From Methanoculleus caldifontis (GTDB taxonomy: Archaea; Halobacteriota; Methanomicrobia; Methanomicrobiales; Methanoculleaceae), in contig NZ_WBKO01000001.1 in the NCBI RefSeq assembly GCF_032842345.1, forward strand, positions 1,240,001-1,304,000: a DNA stretch of 64,000 bases, in the 5' to 3' direction. This document shows, piece after piece, positions 41,620 to 51,742 of the stretch (position 1 is its first letter; each line of letters starts with the position of its first letter). The position numbers and the translations under genes are program-made. The notes under the pieces were generated by a model. The model was not told the DNA's origin, did not search any database, and saw only the letters and a program-made list of their open reading frames with translations.

Positions 41620-42632
41620 ATCGCTCTCCCGGCAGCCGTTCTGCCGCCCGTGGAAGGCCCGGGCCTGCGGTCTGCCCGTCCTGCCTGTCTACGGGTTGTC
41701 GTGGTGCCCCCCGGCAGCAGTTCTCCGTTGTTGTTTGAGTAAAAGACCTTCAAGAATGAATTCCCTGGAATACTGCCTTCCCTCCCTTGACGCGTTGAGC
41801 TCCAGACAGGCCGTACAGAAATATATATCTTTTCCCCGGTTATGGGGCCGGGCGTGCCGCTCCCGGCGCATACGACGTTCCCGGGACCGCTATTGCTCCG
41901 GATGTTCGTGAACCGATGCCGGTAACTCTACCGTCCGGGTGCCGAACCATTAACTGCTCGTACATCGACTACCTTATCGGACTATCGAGCGGCAGATGAT
42001 GAGAGTTACCCCCACTGATCGGTGATGAAGCAGGGGGCTGATGCCGCTCTTCCGTGAAACGGGCGTCCGTGCCTCCGAAGGCGTTCTTCATCTCTTCTCG
42101 CAACGCTCTCCTCCTCACGGCAAGTTATCCCCGGTACCGGACGGCAGGGTTCCATCCGGAGAGTGCCCCGTCGGATCTGAAAGGCTATGACGGCCAGATA
42201 GGCCTCGAGGAAGCAGGTTGCCGGAATCCGTGCCGACGGGCATATCGGGAAAAATATATATGGCAGAAGATGTATGGCAGGGTCCGTGCGGTGCGACCGG
42301 GAGAACAGCATCCGGCTGGATGCGTGCCCGGGGCTGTCCTGTATCGTACCGGTCCGTATAGAGTCTCAGCACTTTGATGCGGCACTTGATGGGGGGATCA
42401 TGTGTACTGGCCTGTTCTTACTACTGTGTATGACGTTCTTGCCGATAAGGCAAAGGTAACTTCCCGGAAAGCTCTCTTGGATCCTCGCAGGGCTTCGTGC
42501 TCGGATTCTCCTGCCGGCGGCATCTCCGTGCAGACCGCCGGGAGGGAGAACTCCCTGAGTTCCCCCCTCCCGCAGACTCCCCTGCCGGGGACCGGCGCCC
42601 CGAAAGACGATCGTCTCCCTCGTACCGCGCCC
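41620..42632. other. 1-kb divergent control region with long leaders
   Basis: No protein family is recognised in any frame. BoxA candidates face away from each other: GATATATATTT on the minus strand (41819-41830) towards the CapA-like gene, and AAAAATATATATGG on the plus strand (42250-42263) towards the GT2 gene. The implied leaders are about 180 and 350 bases. A hairpin at 42541-42570 (GGAGGG/CCCTCC outer, GAACTC/GAGTTC inner, loop CCT) lies in the GT2 leader. Confidence 0.5.
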
Positions 42633-43589
42633 ATGACGGAGTTCGATCCCGAAGCGGCGGAACAGGAGGCCGCACGGGTGCGTGGATACCCGTTCGCCGT
42701 CATTGCTCCCGCATACAACGAGGGCCTGGTCATCGGCTCCGTCGTCCTCCTCGCAAAGAAGCACGCCGACCGCGTCATCGTCGTCGACGACGGCTCGGCC
42801 GACCGGACCGCGGAGATCGCCCGGCTCGCAGGTGCCGACGTCATCGAGATGCCGAAGAACGGCGGGAAGGCAAAGGCGATGATGGCCGGATTCGCCCGCG
42901 CCCAGGCCCTGGGTTACCGGGCCGTCGTGATGCTCGACAGCGACGGCCAGCACAACCCCGACGAGATCCCGGCCGTGGCGGCCCCGGTCCTCGCCGGCGA
43001 GGCCGACCTCGTCATCGGCTCCCGGTTTCTCGGCACCGGAGCGAAGATCCCCGCCTACCGGCGGGCCGGGCAGACGGTCCTCAACGGGTTCACGAACCTC
43101 TCGGTCGACGGCGGCACCTTCGCGACGACCGACTCGCAGTCGGGCTTCCGGGCGCTTTCGCAACGGGCCCTCGAGAACCTGACCTTCTCTTCGGAGGGCT
43201 ACAACATCGAGTCGGACATGATCGCCCACTTCGCCCCCCTCGGCCTGAGGATGGCCGAAGTCCCGATCTCGGTCACCTACGACGTTCCCCATAAGCACAA
43301 GAAGAACCCGATATCCCACGGCCTGGGGGTGATGACAAAGGTTCTCGGACTGATCGGCTACAAGCGGCCGATGCTCTTCTTCGGCATTCCGGGGAGCATC
43401 ATCACGATATCGGGATTCAGCCTGGGGATCTACACCTTCTCCGAGCTCTACCGGAGCGGCGAGTTCCACTATGTCATGTTCACGCTGGGGATAACCGCGC
43501 TCATTCTCGGCCTCCTCCTGATCGAGTCCGGGCTGGTCTTGAACGTCCTCCTGCAGGTGATGCAGCGCCGGACGGAGGGAGATAAGTGA
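42633..43589 (+). CDS. GT2 family glycosyltransferase, dolichol-phosphate sugar synthase type
   Basis: 318 residues. The catalytic GT-A domain starts FAVIAPAYNEGLVIGSV, has VVDDGSADRT and the metal-binding VVMLDSDGQHNPDE, and later SGFRALSQRALE. Two C-terminal membrane helices (about 240-265 and 280-305) anchor it. It most likely makes polyprenyl-phosphate-linked sugars as donors for surface glycans. The ATG at 42633 is preferred; the frame is open 77 codons further but the extra peptide is low-complexity and lies in a structured leader. Confidence 0.88.
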   Translation: MTEFDPEAAEQEAARVRGYPFAVIAPAYNEGLVIGSVVLLAKKHADRVIVVDDGSADRTAEIARLAGADVIEMPKNGGKAKAMMAGFARAQALGYRAVVMLDSDGQHNPDEIPAVAAPVLAGEADLVIGSRFLGTGAKIPAYRRAGQTVLNGFTNLSVDGGTFATTDSQSGFRALSQRALENLTFSSEGYNIESDMIAHFAPLGLRMAEVPISVTYDVPHKHKKNPISHGLGVMTKVLGLIGYKRPMLFFGIPGSIITISGFSLGIYTFSELYRSGEFHYVMFTLGITALILGLLLIESGLVLNVLLQVMQRRTEGDK

Positions 43590-43704
43590 GTATCACCATG
43601 CCGGCCGACGCGTGCGGTGGACGGTCTCGGGCGAGACGACCGGCGGTGCAGTCAGCCCCGGTCTCCGCAGGTATTATATGGACGGGTTCATGATAGGTTC
43701 AGCG

Positions 43705-43974
43705 ATGCGTAAGACGGATGCTGCGTCGATCACTCTGCTGGCCTGGATGCTCTCTGCGAGCGGTCTTCTCTATCTCCTGCACCCCCCGGATCACAAGCTC
43801 TTTCTGGTCATCGCGCTCGTAGGATTCTTCATCGTCGTCTATACGATCCATCCGGTCTTTTCGAAGCCCGGATACATCCGGAATATTCATCGTATGGCTC
43901 TGGCCGGTACGGCGGTCTTTGGCCTGGTCATACTCCTGAGAATACTGGAACTCGTTGAATACTGGGGCCTCTGA
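43705..43974 (+). CDS. Small membrane protein, three helices
   Basis: 89 residues with three hydrophobic segments (about 8-22, 29-46, 64-82). A BoxA (TATTATATGG at 43673-43682) stands about 23-32 bases before the ATG at 43705, which implies a nearly leaderless message and decides between three in-frame ATGs. I do not recognise the family. Confidence 0.65.
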   Translation: MRKTDAASITLLAWMLSASGLLYLLHPPDHKLFLVIALVGFFIVVYTIHPVFSKPGYIRNIHRMALAGTAVFGLVILLRILELVEYWGL

Positions 43975-44021
43975 CCGGCGGGTCGAGTTGTGCCTCCTAT
44001 GAAACAGCCCGGGTGAGAGAG

Positions 44022-44819
44022 ATGGCAGCAGACAGATCGAAACATTACAGGATCGGCTCCTATATCCTTGTCGGCTTTGCAGTTCTGCTCTTCGTTGCAG
44101 TTCTGTTTGCTGATCCGCGGCGTATGGAGAGCCCGACACTCATGCTGAGCGCAAGCAGTTTCATCGCCGGCGTCTTCCTCTTCGCGCTCGACGGCGACGC
44201 ATCCATCGATGCGCGGCTGGCCAGCCGGCTCTCCCTGCAGGGCATCTCCGCCCTCGGGGGTATCATCCGCGACCTGGGCGGTTCGGGAGCCGCAGTCTTT
44301 CTTCCGCCGGACGGCGACGGGGGGAAGGTCATGCAGTTCATTCCGACCCAGCCTGCCTTCAGGTCGGTTCTCGGCGACGGGGGGGGATTCGCCTGTCACG
44401 ACGGGAGCACGGGAACCCTGAGCCGCCCCCTGGCGGCCCCCATCCTCGAGGACCTCAAGAGCAGCGACGCCCTCGTTCTGCCCTCCGAGTTCGGTCCGCT
44501 GATGGGTGCGGTCCGGGAGGTCTGCGAAGACTTGCTCTCGGTCGCCGACCGGGTGACTGTAAAGCGGGAAAGCGACACGGTCCTCGTCAGCCTCCACAAC
44601 TACCTCCTCTACCCTGGCTGTGCCTCCCTCCGCGAGACCTCTCCGGAGTTCTGCATGCTCTCTCCCTGCTCGATCTGCAGCCTGATCGCGTGCATGATCG
44701 CAGAGGGGCTGGCGTGCGAGGTCAGCCTCGCCGGGGTTACCCTGGATGATGCGGCCGGTTCCCGCCGCATGGAGATCCGTTACGCACTCAAAGAGTGCGC
44801 CGGGGCGGGAGAGCCCTGA
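44022..44819 (+). CDS. Membrane-anchored protein of unknown function
   Basis: 265 residues. Two hydrophobic segments near the N-terminus (about 12-30 and 40-57) are followed by a cytoplasmic domain with an Asp/Gly-rich loop (PPDGDGGKVMQF) and a Cys-rich stretch (CMLSPCSICSLIACMIAEGL). The Cys pattern might bind a metal, but no named family is certain. The ATG at 44022 follows GGGTGAGAGAG; a GTG three codons earlier is possible. It is convergent with nothing and is followed by a flippase gene. Confidence 0.65.
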   Translation: MAADRSKHYRIGSYILVGFAVLLFVAVLFADPRRMESPTLMLSASSFIAGVFLFALDGDASIDARLASRLSLQGISALGGIIRDLGGSGAAVFLPPDGDGGKVMQFIPTQPAFRSVLGDGGGFACHDGSTGTLSRPLAAPILEDLKSSDALVLPSEFGPLMGAVREVCEDLLSVADRVTVKRESDTVLVSLHNYLLYPGCASLRETSPEFCMLSPCSICSLIACMIAEGLACEVSLAGVTLDDAAGSRRMEIRYALKECAGAGEP

Positions 44820-44931
44820 GAGAGGGGTCTGGGGTGGAACCGACAGTCGCACTCGCCTCATGTATCAGGGTGCCGGAGAGGCGAGCAAAAGGTATATTGC
44901 CATCCCCCGAGGTAGGGCGTGAGATCCCCGC

Positions 44932-46422
44932 ATGACGAGTTTCCTCAGCAATCTCTTCAAACTGACCTCGGGCACTGTGATTGCCCAGGTGGCTGCCGTC
45001 CTCCTCATCCCTGTGGCAACGCGCATCTATGCCCCGGAGTTCTTCGGGGTCAACCAGCTCTTCCTCTCCATAGCAACGGTGATCACGGTCGTTTCCTCGC
45101 TCTCCTACCACTTCGCGATCATGGTGACGGAGGAGGACGAAGATTCCGTAAACGTCCTCGCGCTCTGCGTCGTCTGTGTGCTGGGTATCGCCACGCTGGC
45201 CGGCATTGTCTTCGTCGCGTTCGGCGATTGGTTCGGAGCGCTCTTCAATATGCCCATGATCGCCGATTATCTGATACTGCTGCCGTTTTTCGTCATATTC
45301 AGCAGTCTCTTCGTGGTCCTGAACGACTGGCTCTCGCGGAAGGTCCGGTACGGCCCCATCGCCAGGGGTACGGTCATAAACTCCGTATCGACACGGGTCT
45401 TCCAGATCGGAGCCGGGTTGGTCCATGCCTCCCCGCTCGGACTCATCCTCGGCTCGGTGGTCGGGGCGGGCCTCGCGATCATCCCCCACCTCCGGAGTCT
45501 CAGGGAGGATGCTCACCTCTTGAGATCGGTCACACCCGGACGGATGAAGGACCTCGCCCGCCGGTACAGCCGCTTCGCGATCTACGCGTCGTTTGGAAGC
45601 CTCGCAAACAGTGCATCCTGGGAGCTGCCGGCGTTCATGCTCGCCTACTTCTTCAATCCCGTCATCGTCGGATTCTATGCTCTTGCGATCATGGCGGTGC
45701 GGCTGCCCATGATGCTGGTGGGAACGTCCATCACGCAGGTCTTCTTCCAGAAAGCAAGCGAGGAGAGGATCCAGACGGGGAGCGTCAGGAACGTGGTCCG
45801 CGAGGTCCACACGAGGCTCATCGCCGTCGGCCTCTTCCCCTTCGTTCTCTTCGCGATCCTCGCCGAAGACCTCTTCACCTTTGTCTTCGGTGCGGACTGG
45901 CTCACCGCGGGGACTTATGCCATGATCCTTACCCCGTGGCTCTTCACCACGTTTGCCGTCTCCCCGATCACATCTCTCTTCGGCGTCCTCGACCGGCAGA
46001 GGGCCTTCTTCTTCTTTGAGGTCACGACCCTCTGCACGTGGCTGCTCCTCTTCTCCGTCAGCGGCGTTCTCGGCAACCCCGTCATGGTGCTCATGCTCTT
46101 CTCGGCTGCAGGCGTGATCCTCTGGGGGGCAAAGAGCGTCTATCTCATACGGGAGTCAGGGATCGGCTACCGGGACAGCTTCTCCAGTCTGGCCCGGCAC
46201 CTCCTGATCAGCGTCGTTCTTGCGCTCCCCCTCATCGTGGGGAGGTATATGGAGGTCCCGTTCCTGCTTCTGCTCGTTGTTGCAGGGATAGCCGCGGTTG
46301 CCTATTACCTCCTGATCTTCTTCACGGATACCCTGATCCGGAGGGAGGTTATCGGGATGATCCGGGGTTCGGTCTCCCCGAAGTACCTGAACTGGCTGGA
46401 GCACCTTGCTCTGCTCCGGTGA
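44932..46422 (+). CDS. Second Wzx-type oligosaccharide flippase
   Basis: 496 residues with about 14 membrane helices and the MOP-superfamily N-terminus (NLFKLTSGTVIAQVAAVLLIPVATRIYAPEFFGVNQLF). It is only distantly similar to the flippase at 32248. It would export a second lipid-linked glycan or serve the gene set to its right. It is convergent with the deacetylase gene, 41 bases apart. Confidence 0.87.
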   Translation: MTSFLSNLFKLTSGTVIAQVAAVLLIPVATRIYAPEFFGVNQLFLSIATVITVVSSLSYHFAIMVTEEDEDSVNVLALCVVCVLGIATLAGIVFVAFGDWFGALFNMPMIADYLILLPFFVIFSSLFVVLNDWLSRKVRYGPIARGTVINSVSTRVFQIGAGLVHASPLGLILGSVVGAGLAIIPHLRSLREDAHLLRSVTPGRMKDLARRYSRFAIYASFGSLANSASWELPAFMLAYFFNPVIVGFYALAIMAVRLPMMLVGTSITQVFFQKASEERIQTGSVRNVVREVHTRLIAVGLFPFVLFAILAEDLFTFVFGADWLTAGTYAMILTPWLFTTFAVSPITSLFGVLDRQRAFFFFEVTTLCTWLLLFSVSGVLGNPVMVLMLFSAAGVILWGAKSVYLIRESGIGYRDSFSSLARHLLISVVLALPLIVGRYMEVPFLLLLVVAGIAAVAYYLLIFFTDTLIRREVIGMIRGSVSPKYLNWLEHLALLR

Positions 46423-46463
46423 CGGGAGGGGGAGTTCCGGCAGGACGGGCTCCGGGGCGGCCG

Positions 46464-47729
46464 TCAGATCCCTTCCCGGAACCCGGCCGCGTCGGCACCC
46501 GCCGGAGGCCGCAGCCCGTTCTTCGCCCACCAGGCCGCAAGCTCATGACCGCCCGTCATCCAGGCGCCCTCCTCACGGCCGTACTTCAGGAGCTTCTCAT
46601 AGAACCGGAGCGATGCCGACGGATCGAGCAGGAACTCGTTATGCCAGAGGACGGTGACCACGCCGTGGTGCCGTTTTGCGGCGGCGAGGAGACGCTCCAT
46701 CTCGCTCCAGGCCTGTTCTGGACTCAGCCGCATGTGCAGGAGCAGCGCACGGTCCATCACGACGAGCGGGACCTCCAGGATCTCCATCTCGCGGCCTGTT
46801 CTCAGGTTGAACGGCCGGAAGGGGTGGCACATGCCGTTCCGGAACCCGGTGCAGTCCGGGTACCCGAGGGTGGTGTCGTAGAGGAACCCTGCCTCTTCCA
46901 GCAGCTCCCAGGTATCCGGCACCCGGAACCTGAGGTAATGGTTCCTGTATCCGGCAACCTCCCGGTCGAGGACCTTCTCAAGGCTCCTCTTCTCCTCGAG
47001 CAGCTGCGCCGGATCGCGATACGCCCTGCACCCACCGTGCAGGCCGATCTCCCACCCCCGGTCCCGGAGCGTGCAGATCTCCTGCTTGAGGTCCTCGATA
47101 GCGTATGAGCACTCCCGGTCGCCGTTCTTTAAGGCCATGAAGTAGAAGCTCGAGCGGGCGCCGTAGGCCTCCTCAAGGTCGGCGATCTCGCGGAAGTTCC
47201 ACGCGGGGAGCTTCTTTGAGCGGAGCTGGAGAGCAATGCGACCGGCACCCGCGAGATCCCCGTCTCTCAGCGACCTGGCGATCTCGTAACCCTTCATGGA
47301 GAGGGGCCGGTACACCGTGTCGATATCGTGGGTGAGGCAGATCGCAAACGGCTGCGACTCCGGGTAATCGCATCGGAAGCCCTCTTCTGTGAGGGCCTGC
47401 GATGCCCGGGGCACGCATACGTCCCGGTGCCGGCTGCGGTAGTAGGGAAACCGGTCGTACCCGTCCCGGTCGCCTCCCGTGTACTCCTCCCTCCTGGTGA
47501 AGAGATCCCAGATCTCCCCATCCCGTCTGAGCAGGTCCGTCATGCGGCAGGCGGCCTCCCTGCCAGCCTGCATCCGTGGACCGGGGGGTGCATCTACTTC
47601 CCGGACGCTGCCGGGATACGCCGGCGTTCCCGGATCCGGCCGGGCTTCCGTCTCGGCCCCGGGCACCTCCGGGGCATTGCCTCCTCCCTGTGCCTCCCTG
47701 GTGGCCGGGCTCCCGGACGGCCCTGTCAC
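46464..47729 (-). CDS. Polysaccharide deacetylase family protein
   Basis: 421 residues. From about residue 125 the NodB-like barrel shows FAICLTHDIDTVY (metal-binding Asp/His), RSSFYFMAL, EIGLHGGCRAYRD, AGYRNHYLRF and GFLYDTTLGYPDCTGFRNG. It would remove N-acetyl groups from a surface glycan. The start is the GTG at 47729, because GAGGAGGT stands seven bases before it and GTGA overlaps the stop of the upstream hydrolase gene. The first 60 residues are Pro/Gly-rich and not part of the domain; an ATG at 47543 is the alternative. Confidence 0.8.
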   Translation of the reverse strand: MTGPSGSPATREAQGGGNAPEVPGAETEARPDPGTPAYPGSVREVDAPPGPRMQAGREAACRMTDLLRRDGEIWDLFTRREEYTGGDRDGYDRFPYYRSRHRDVCVPRASQALTEEGFRCDYPESQPFAICLTHDIDTVYRPLSMKGYEIARSLRDGDLAGAGRIALQLRSKKLPAWNFREIADLEEAYGARSSFYFMALKNGDRECSYAIEDLKQEICTLRDRGWEIGLHGGCRAYRDPAQLLEEKRSLEKVLDREVAGYRNHYLRFRVPDTWELLEEAGFLYDTTLGYPDCTGFRNGMCHPFRPFNLRTGREMEILEVPLVVMDRALLLHMRLSPEQAWSEMERLLAAAKRHHGVVTVLWHNEFLLDPSASLRFYEKLLKYGREEGAWMTGGHELAAWWAKNGLRPPAGADAAGFREGI

Positions 47730-49498
47730 CGGAAGACCTCCTCAAAGGAGAACTTCGTGAAGTTCGCGTATGTTGCGTCGAGTATCTTCCTCTCCAGGTC
47801 CTCCTGCGAGACGGCGAAGGACATGTCGTCGGGGTAGCCTATGTAACTGTACTCGGTTACCCCGCTGTAACTGGTGGAGTTCGATGCCGACTGCAGGACC
47901 TCTATCATCTCGGGCGTGCCGATGCTGCGGCCCTCGTGTATGAACCCGTTCAGGGTATCGTTCATCGCTATGTAGCGGTGGTGGGTCGGGAGGATGGGTG
48001 CCGGGTCTCCCTCCGCCGCCGCGCCTGTCTTCGGGTCGTAGAGATAGAAGTTGTTGGTCGTCAGGATCGCGGGAATGCCGGTCGGCGGGATGTCGCCGGG
48101 CATCCGGACCGCCATCCCGTAGGAGTCCGACTCGAACGTCACCGACGGGACCCCGTCGGGATCGATCTTCCGGGGCTCCGAGATCGCGGTGTTCCAGCCC
48201 CCCGTCCGGGTTATCTCCCGCGATTTCCAGTAGGTCTCCGCCTCGGTGATGTTCTGGCAGTGCAGGAGGGTCTCCATGTAGAGGGTGGAGTAATCGAGCA
48301 GGTCCGTTGCACTGAGGGCGGGGTCGGCCCCGGTCGATGAGTGCGTGGCCAGGATCAGGCCTTCCTCGTTCATGCCGTTGTAGGTCCCATAGAAACCGGG
48401 CCAGTCGACACCCACCACCCGTTTTCCCTCCGGGGGTTCGGTTGCGACGATGAGCAGGGTGTTCACCGTGACCTTCCGCAGGTCGTTCTCCCCGTCCATG
48501 TTCTTGCCGTGGATCACGCCGCCGGCCAGTTCGTCGTTCTCCGTCAGGTTGCCCCAGACGACGGCGTTTGAGCACATCGGACCGCCCTCCCGGGCGTCCT
48601 CCTCGTGTAAGACGAAGTCCCTCATGAGCATCAGGGCATACAGGGAGTTTATCGCCACGATATCGTCGCGCGTGACGTCTCGATCGAGGGCGTCGATGTG
48701 CATATCGGTTCCCGAGTCCTGCATGCCCCGGATCATCTCGTCGACGGCGGGGACGTAGGGGTCGTTCGCCGAGAAGTTGCTCCTGATGAAGGGGAGAAGG
48801 TTGTTCTCGTACAGCGTCGGGGAACGGGCGTAATACTCGATCACGACGTACTCGACCCAGTCGCGGATCTGCGGACCCGCGAGATACCCCTGGGCGTATG
48901 CCCGCTCCTCGACGGTCCCCCGGAGTTGCAGGACCGGGTAGCCTTTCATCCACTTCAGGGTTCCCCCGCCGCCCCCCCGGCTGACACTCCGCTCCTCTTC
49001 AGGGTAGGGGGTCGGGGCGATCAGTTCCAGGTCGATACCCTCAACGCCATCACCGGTCGCACGGACATTCGCCGGGAGCAGGTAGTCGTCGGTCCGGTAC
49101 CACCCGATGGGCTCCTGGTAGTCCTCGTGATTGATCCCCCCGTCCCCGTTCGTATCTCGCCATGCGTAGATGAGGTACTCGCCGGGCCGGGGCACCGTGA
49201 TGGTATAGGTGCCGGGGGCGTCGAGGGTCGTGTACGCGACGACGTGCTCCGACTCGTAAGGCGCTGCCTCCGTCTCCATCTCGCGTATCTTCTGGAGAAC
49301 GACGGGGTAGAGCGCGAGAACATACGTCGTGCCGGAGCCGGTCTCCCGGGAGGTGAGGTTGCCGGATATCGTAACCTCCCTATCCCCTGCCGGGAGTTGC
49401 CAGATCCCCGGATAGAGAGCGATCCCTGCCACGAGGGCGATAAGAATGATGATTGCAGCGAATATCGCTGCGACCAGGATGGAGTTTCGTTGTCCCAT
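47726..49498 (-). CDS. Membrane-anchored C45-type NTN hydrolase/acyltransferase
   Basis: 590 residues. A transmembrane anchor (about 8-28) is followed by a small beta-sandwich (about 35-130; DREVTISGNLTSRETGSG, GTYTITVPRPGEYLIYAWRD). The catalytic part starts near 160 (YPVLQLRGTVEERAYAQGYLAG). The probable nucleophile is Cys at about 309 in GPMCSNAVVWG, where C45/acyl-CoA:6-APA acyltransferase relatives self-cleave, and NMDGENDLRKV follows. It would cut or transfer amide-linked acyl groups outside the cell. The ATG at 49498 fits the anchor. It is coupled to the deacetylase gene. Confidence 0.8.
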   Translation of the reverse strand: MGQRNSILVAAIFAAIIILIALVAGIALYPGIWQLPAGDREVTISGNLTSRETGSGTTYVLALYPVVLQKIREMETEAAPYESEHVVAYTTLDAPGTYTITVPRPGEYLIYAWRDTNGDGGINHEDYQEPIGWYRTDDYLLPANVRATGDGVEGIDLELIAPTPYPEEERSVSRGGGGGTLKWMKGYPVLQLRGTVEERAYAQGYLAGPQIRDWVEYVVIEYYARSPTLYENNLLPFIRSNFSANDPYVPAVDEMIRGMQDSGTDMHIDALDRDVTRDDIVAINSLYALMLMRDFVLHEEDAREGGPMCSNAVVWGNLTENDELAGGVIHGKNMDGENDLRKVTVNTLLIVATEPPEGKRVVGVDWPGFYGTYNGMNEEGLILATHSSTGADPALSATDLLDYSTLYMETLLHCQNITEAETYWKSREITRTGGWNTAISEPRKIDPDGVPSVTFESDSYGMAVRMPGDIPPTGIPAILTTNNFYLYDPKTGAAAEGDPAPILPTHHRYIAMNDTLNGFIHEGRSIGTPEMIEVLQSASNSTSYSGVTEYSYIGYPDDMSFAVSQEDLERKILDATYANFTKFSFEEVFR

Positions 49499-49702
49499 GT
49501 TCTGCACCCGGGTTATCTCGTGCCCTCTCCCGGCAGGCGGGAAGAGCCTGCCATGGTCAAAACCTGAGGGCATATTAAAATTTCGCTCACGCCGGAACCG
49601 GTCGCCGGGGAGAAGGGCGATCGCGGCCCCCGTCCCCTCCTCCCATCCGGCCATCCCGGCGGGGCAGGCAGCCCGACGAAGGCAGGGCGTCGTGCAGGTG
49701 CT

Positions 49703-50719
49703 CTACGCCGTCCGGGAACCCATGCCTCCGGCGATCCCCTTTATTCCTCTCAGGAGGCGGAACCGGATCCCGCAACGCTCGACGCCGTAGTACGGGACAA
49801 GATCCGGGTTGAAACTTGCTATGAACGTGCTCAGGTGGGCCCGGTTCCCGGCCATCAGGTTGAGCGAAGAGCAGTTCCTATCCGCACAGGAAGCGGCGAT
49901 TTCGCCGAGGAGCAGTGATGCCGCTCCGGTGTTGAGGTGCTCTTCCGCGGAGGCGGCGGACCAGCGGTGGACCGCCTTTTCGTCGCGGACGATGATCTCG
50001 GCCGCAGCAATCTCGTCTGAGGGGGTCCTCGCGACCCACATCTCGCCGAGATCCTTCTCCCTGACAATCTCCAGAAGGCTCATGAGGTGCTGCCGGGAGA
50101 ACGGCGGCTGGGAGTTCTGTTTTGAGAAAGTGTTCTCCGTGAGCGTCCAGTAGCCCTCGGGATCGAAATGCTCCGCCGCCACGATGCCCAGTTTCTCGGC
50201 CTTCCGGATGCTCCTCCGCGCATTCTTTGATATCCGCTCAAAAACACCGCTGTTCACCGGGAGCACGTAGGTGTAGTAGACCTTTGCCTCCCAGCCGTTT
50301 CTGGTGAAACCCCGGATATCTCCAAGCCCCGGGGAGTTGACCAGGTTCACGTGGTCGAACCTCTCCCCGATGATATGATCGCGGATGGCCGCGACGACCC
50401 TGTCGGTATGCAGCTCCCTCTCCCGCTGCTTCGTGCTCTCTGTCCCGGCCGTCACCACCCCGCCGTATGGGGCGAGGAGCGCCGCGGACATGGCCATTCT
50501 GAGCATTTTATACGGGTTTGACAGGAGAAGGGGGCACCCCCCGATCAGCGTGTCGTCTTCGTAGCAGCCGAGTATCGCCAGGGCCTGGTTCAGCGACCCC
50601 GCCGTCCGGACCAGCCAGCCGCTCGTGTGAAAGACCGTTCCCTGGGGAGAGGTTGCGACCAGTGCGTCCCATGCAGGATATTCGTCGATATCGAGTACCC
50701 TGACTTCTGTCCGATCCAT
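49703..50719 (-). CDS. FemAB/GNAT-like peptidyl or acyl transferase
   Basis: 338 residues with the double-GNAT layout of FemAB-like proteins. The N-terminal half has FHTSGWLVRTAGSLNQALAILG; the C-terminal acyl-transferase half starts ISKNARRSIRKAEKLGIVA and ends with the Acetyltransf_6-like HRWSAASAEEHLNTGAASLLLGEIA. Bacterial relatives use aminoacyl-tRNA to add amino acids to cell-wall precursors. The archaeal substrate is unknown. Its ATG follows the stop of the next paralog directly (TGAATG). Confidence 0.8.
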   Translation of the reverse strand: MDRTEVRVLDIDEYPAWDALVATSPQGTVFHTSGWLVRTAGSLNQALAILGCYEDDTLIGGCPLLLSNPYKMLRMAMSAALLAPYGGVVTAGTESTKQRERELHTDRVVAAIRDHIIGERFDHVNLVNSPGLGDIRGFTRNGWEAKVYYTYVLPVNSGVFERISKNARRSIRKAEKLGIVAAEHFDPEGYWTLTENTFSKQNSQPPFSRQHLMSLLEIVREKDLGEMWVARTPSDEIAAAEIIVRDEKAVHRWSAASAEEHLNTGAASLLLGEIAASCADRNCSSLNLMAGNRAHLSTFIASFNPDLVPYYGVERCGIRFRLLRGIKGIAGGMGSRTA

Positions 50720-51742
50720 TCAGGACACCCTGCCCCGGGAAGGCTCATCCGCCTGCCCGCTCCCCTGGACGGCTTTCTTCAACCGGTATAGCCGGGAAGC
50801 CGCTTTTGAGAGGAGGACGACCCGCGAATGGACTGGAACCGGTTCCGCGCCGAACCTCTGTTTGCCCCGGACGCGGGGGTTGTCCGGCCGCTCCCGTCCG
50901 AACGATATCCGTTCGTAGCCGTTCTCGTACGCCCAGTTGATGCCCTCCCACGAGAGGTAGTGGGTGGGCGAGTATTTGTTCGGGAGGTTCCGGTTCAGTG
51001 CAAGGAGTATGAAGTAGGCCGTCTTCGTTAAGGGATCCAGTAATGCCAGATTGCCGCCGGCAAAGACGCCGTTGTTCGTCAGAACCGCAACTCTCACCTC
51101 ATCCGGGGAAAAGATGTCGATGATCCTCTGGAAGTATGCACGCGGCAGGACGTACCCGTTTATGTGGTTCAGGTTCTCGGTATAATACCTGTAAAAATCC
51201 TCGATGGCGTCCCCGTCCGAGACCTCCCGAACCGTGAACCCTCCTTTTTCAAACCGGGTGACCTTATAGCGGTCGTCTTTGGAGAGAATATCCTTCCATA
51301 TAGCCTCCGGGGGGTTATGGTTTAAGTCGAGCAGCATGTTGCTCCCGGCCTCGTTCTGGATGTTGTCGTACTCGATCCCCTCCACCAGGGCCGGGTCGTA
51401 GGTGTCAAAGAACAGGTACGAGTATCGCTTTGAGAAGAGGGATAAGACCTCGTTGACGTCGTCGGGATCGAAACTCTCTTGAAGCACGATATTGTTGTAG
51501 TCGGAACGGGGTATGCCGTTGAGGCCTCTGAATACGTTCATCGACTGCTCCACGAAGGGGCATATCCCGGCGACCTTTCCGTCCTTTAAGATCAGGAAAT
51601 ATCTTGATTTCAACTTCATCGCATCTTCTATCGTATCTCTCCATTTCAGACGGTGAAACGGAGTCCCTTCCGGGGATCGGGTGATGAACCCCTCCCACCG
51701 GTGAGCGTTGCTCTCCGATAGCGGTTCGATCGCATACGCCAT
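50720..51742 (-). CDS. FemAB/GNAT-like transferase, paralog 2
   Basis: 340 residues, closely related to the protein at 52119 ([69 protein letters not shown]). The C-terminal half carries the GNAT-like motif. It is transcribed with the FemAB-like gene at 49703. Upstream is the 12-bp tandem repeat and the divergent third paralog. Predicted to form amide bonds on surface glycan or lipid; this is inference. Confidence 0.8.
   Translation of the reverse strand: MAYAIEPLSESNAHRWEGFITRSPEGTPFHRLKWRDTIEDAMKLKSRYFLILKDGKVAGICPFVEQSMNVFRGLNGIPRSDYNNIVLQESFDPDDVNEVLSLFSKRYSYLFFDTYDPALVEGIEYDNIQNEAGSNMLLDLNHNPPEAIWKDILSKDDRYKVTRFEKGGFTVREVSDGDAIEDFYRYYTENLNHINGYVLPRAYFQRIIDIFSPDEVRVAVLTNNGVFAGGNLALLDPLTKTAYFILLALNRNLPNKYSPTHYLSWEGINWAYENGYERISFGRERPDNPRVRGKQRFGAEPVPVHSRVVLLSKAASRLYRLKKAVQGSGQADEPSRGRVS

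Noticed and set aside
41689-42385. Several short ORFs between the CapA-like and GT2 genes
   Set aside because: Different frames overlap each other, peptides are Arg/Ser/Pro-rich and no ribosome site or family pattern is visible.
42402-42632. N-terminal extension of the GT2 protein
   Set aside because: The extra 77 codons are low-complexity and overlap a leader hairpin; the GT-A domain starts cleanly after the ATG at 42633.
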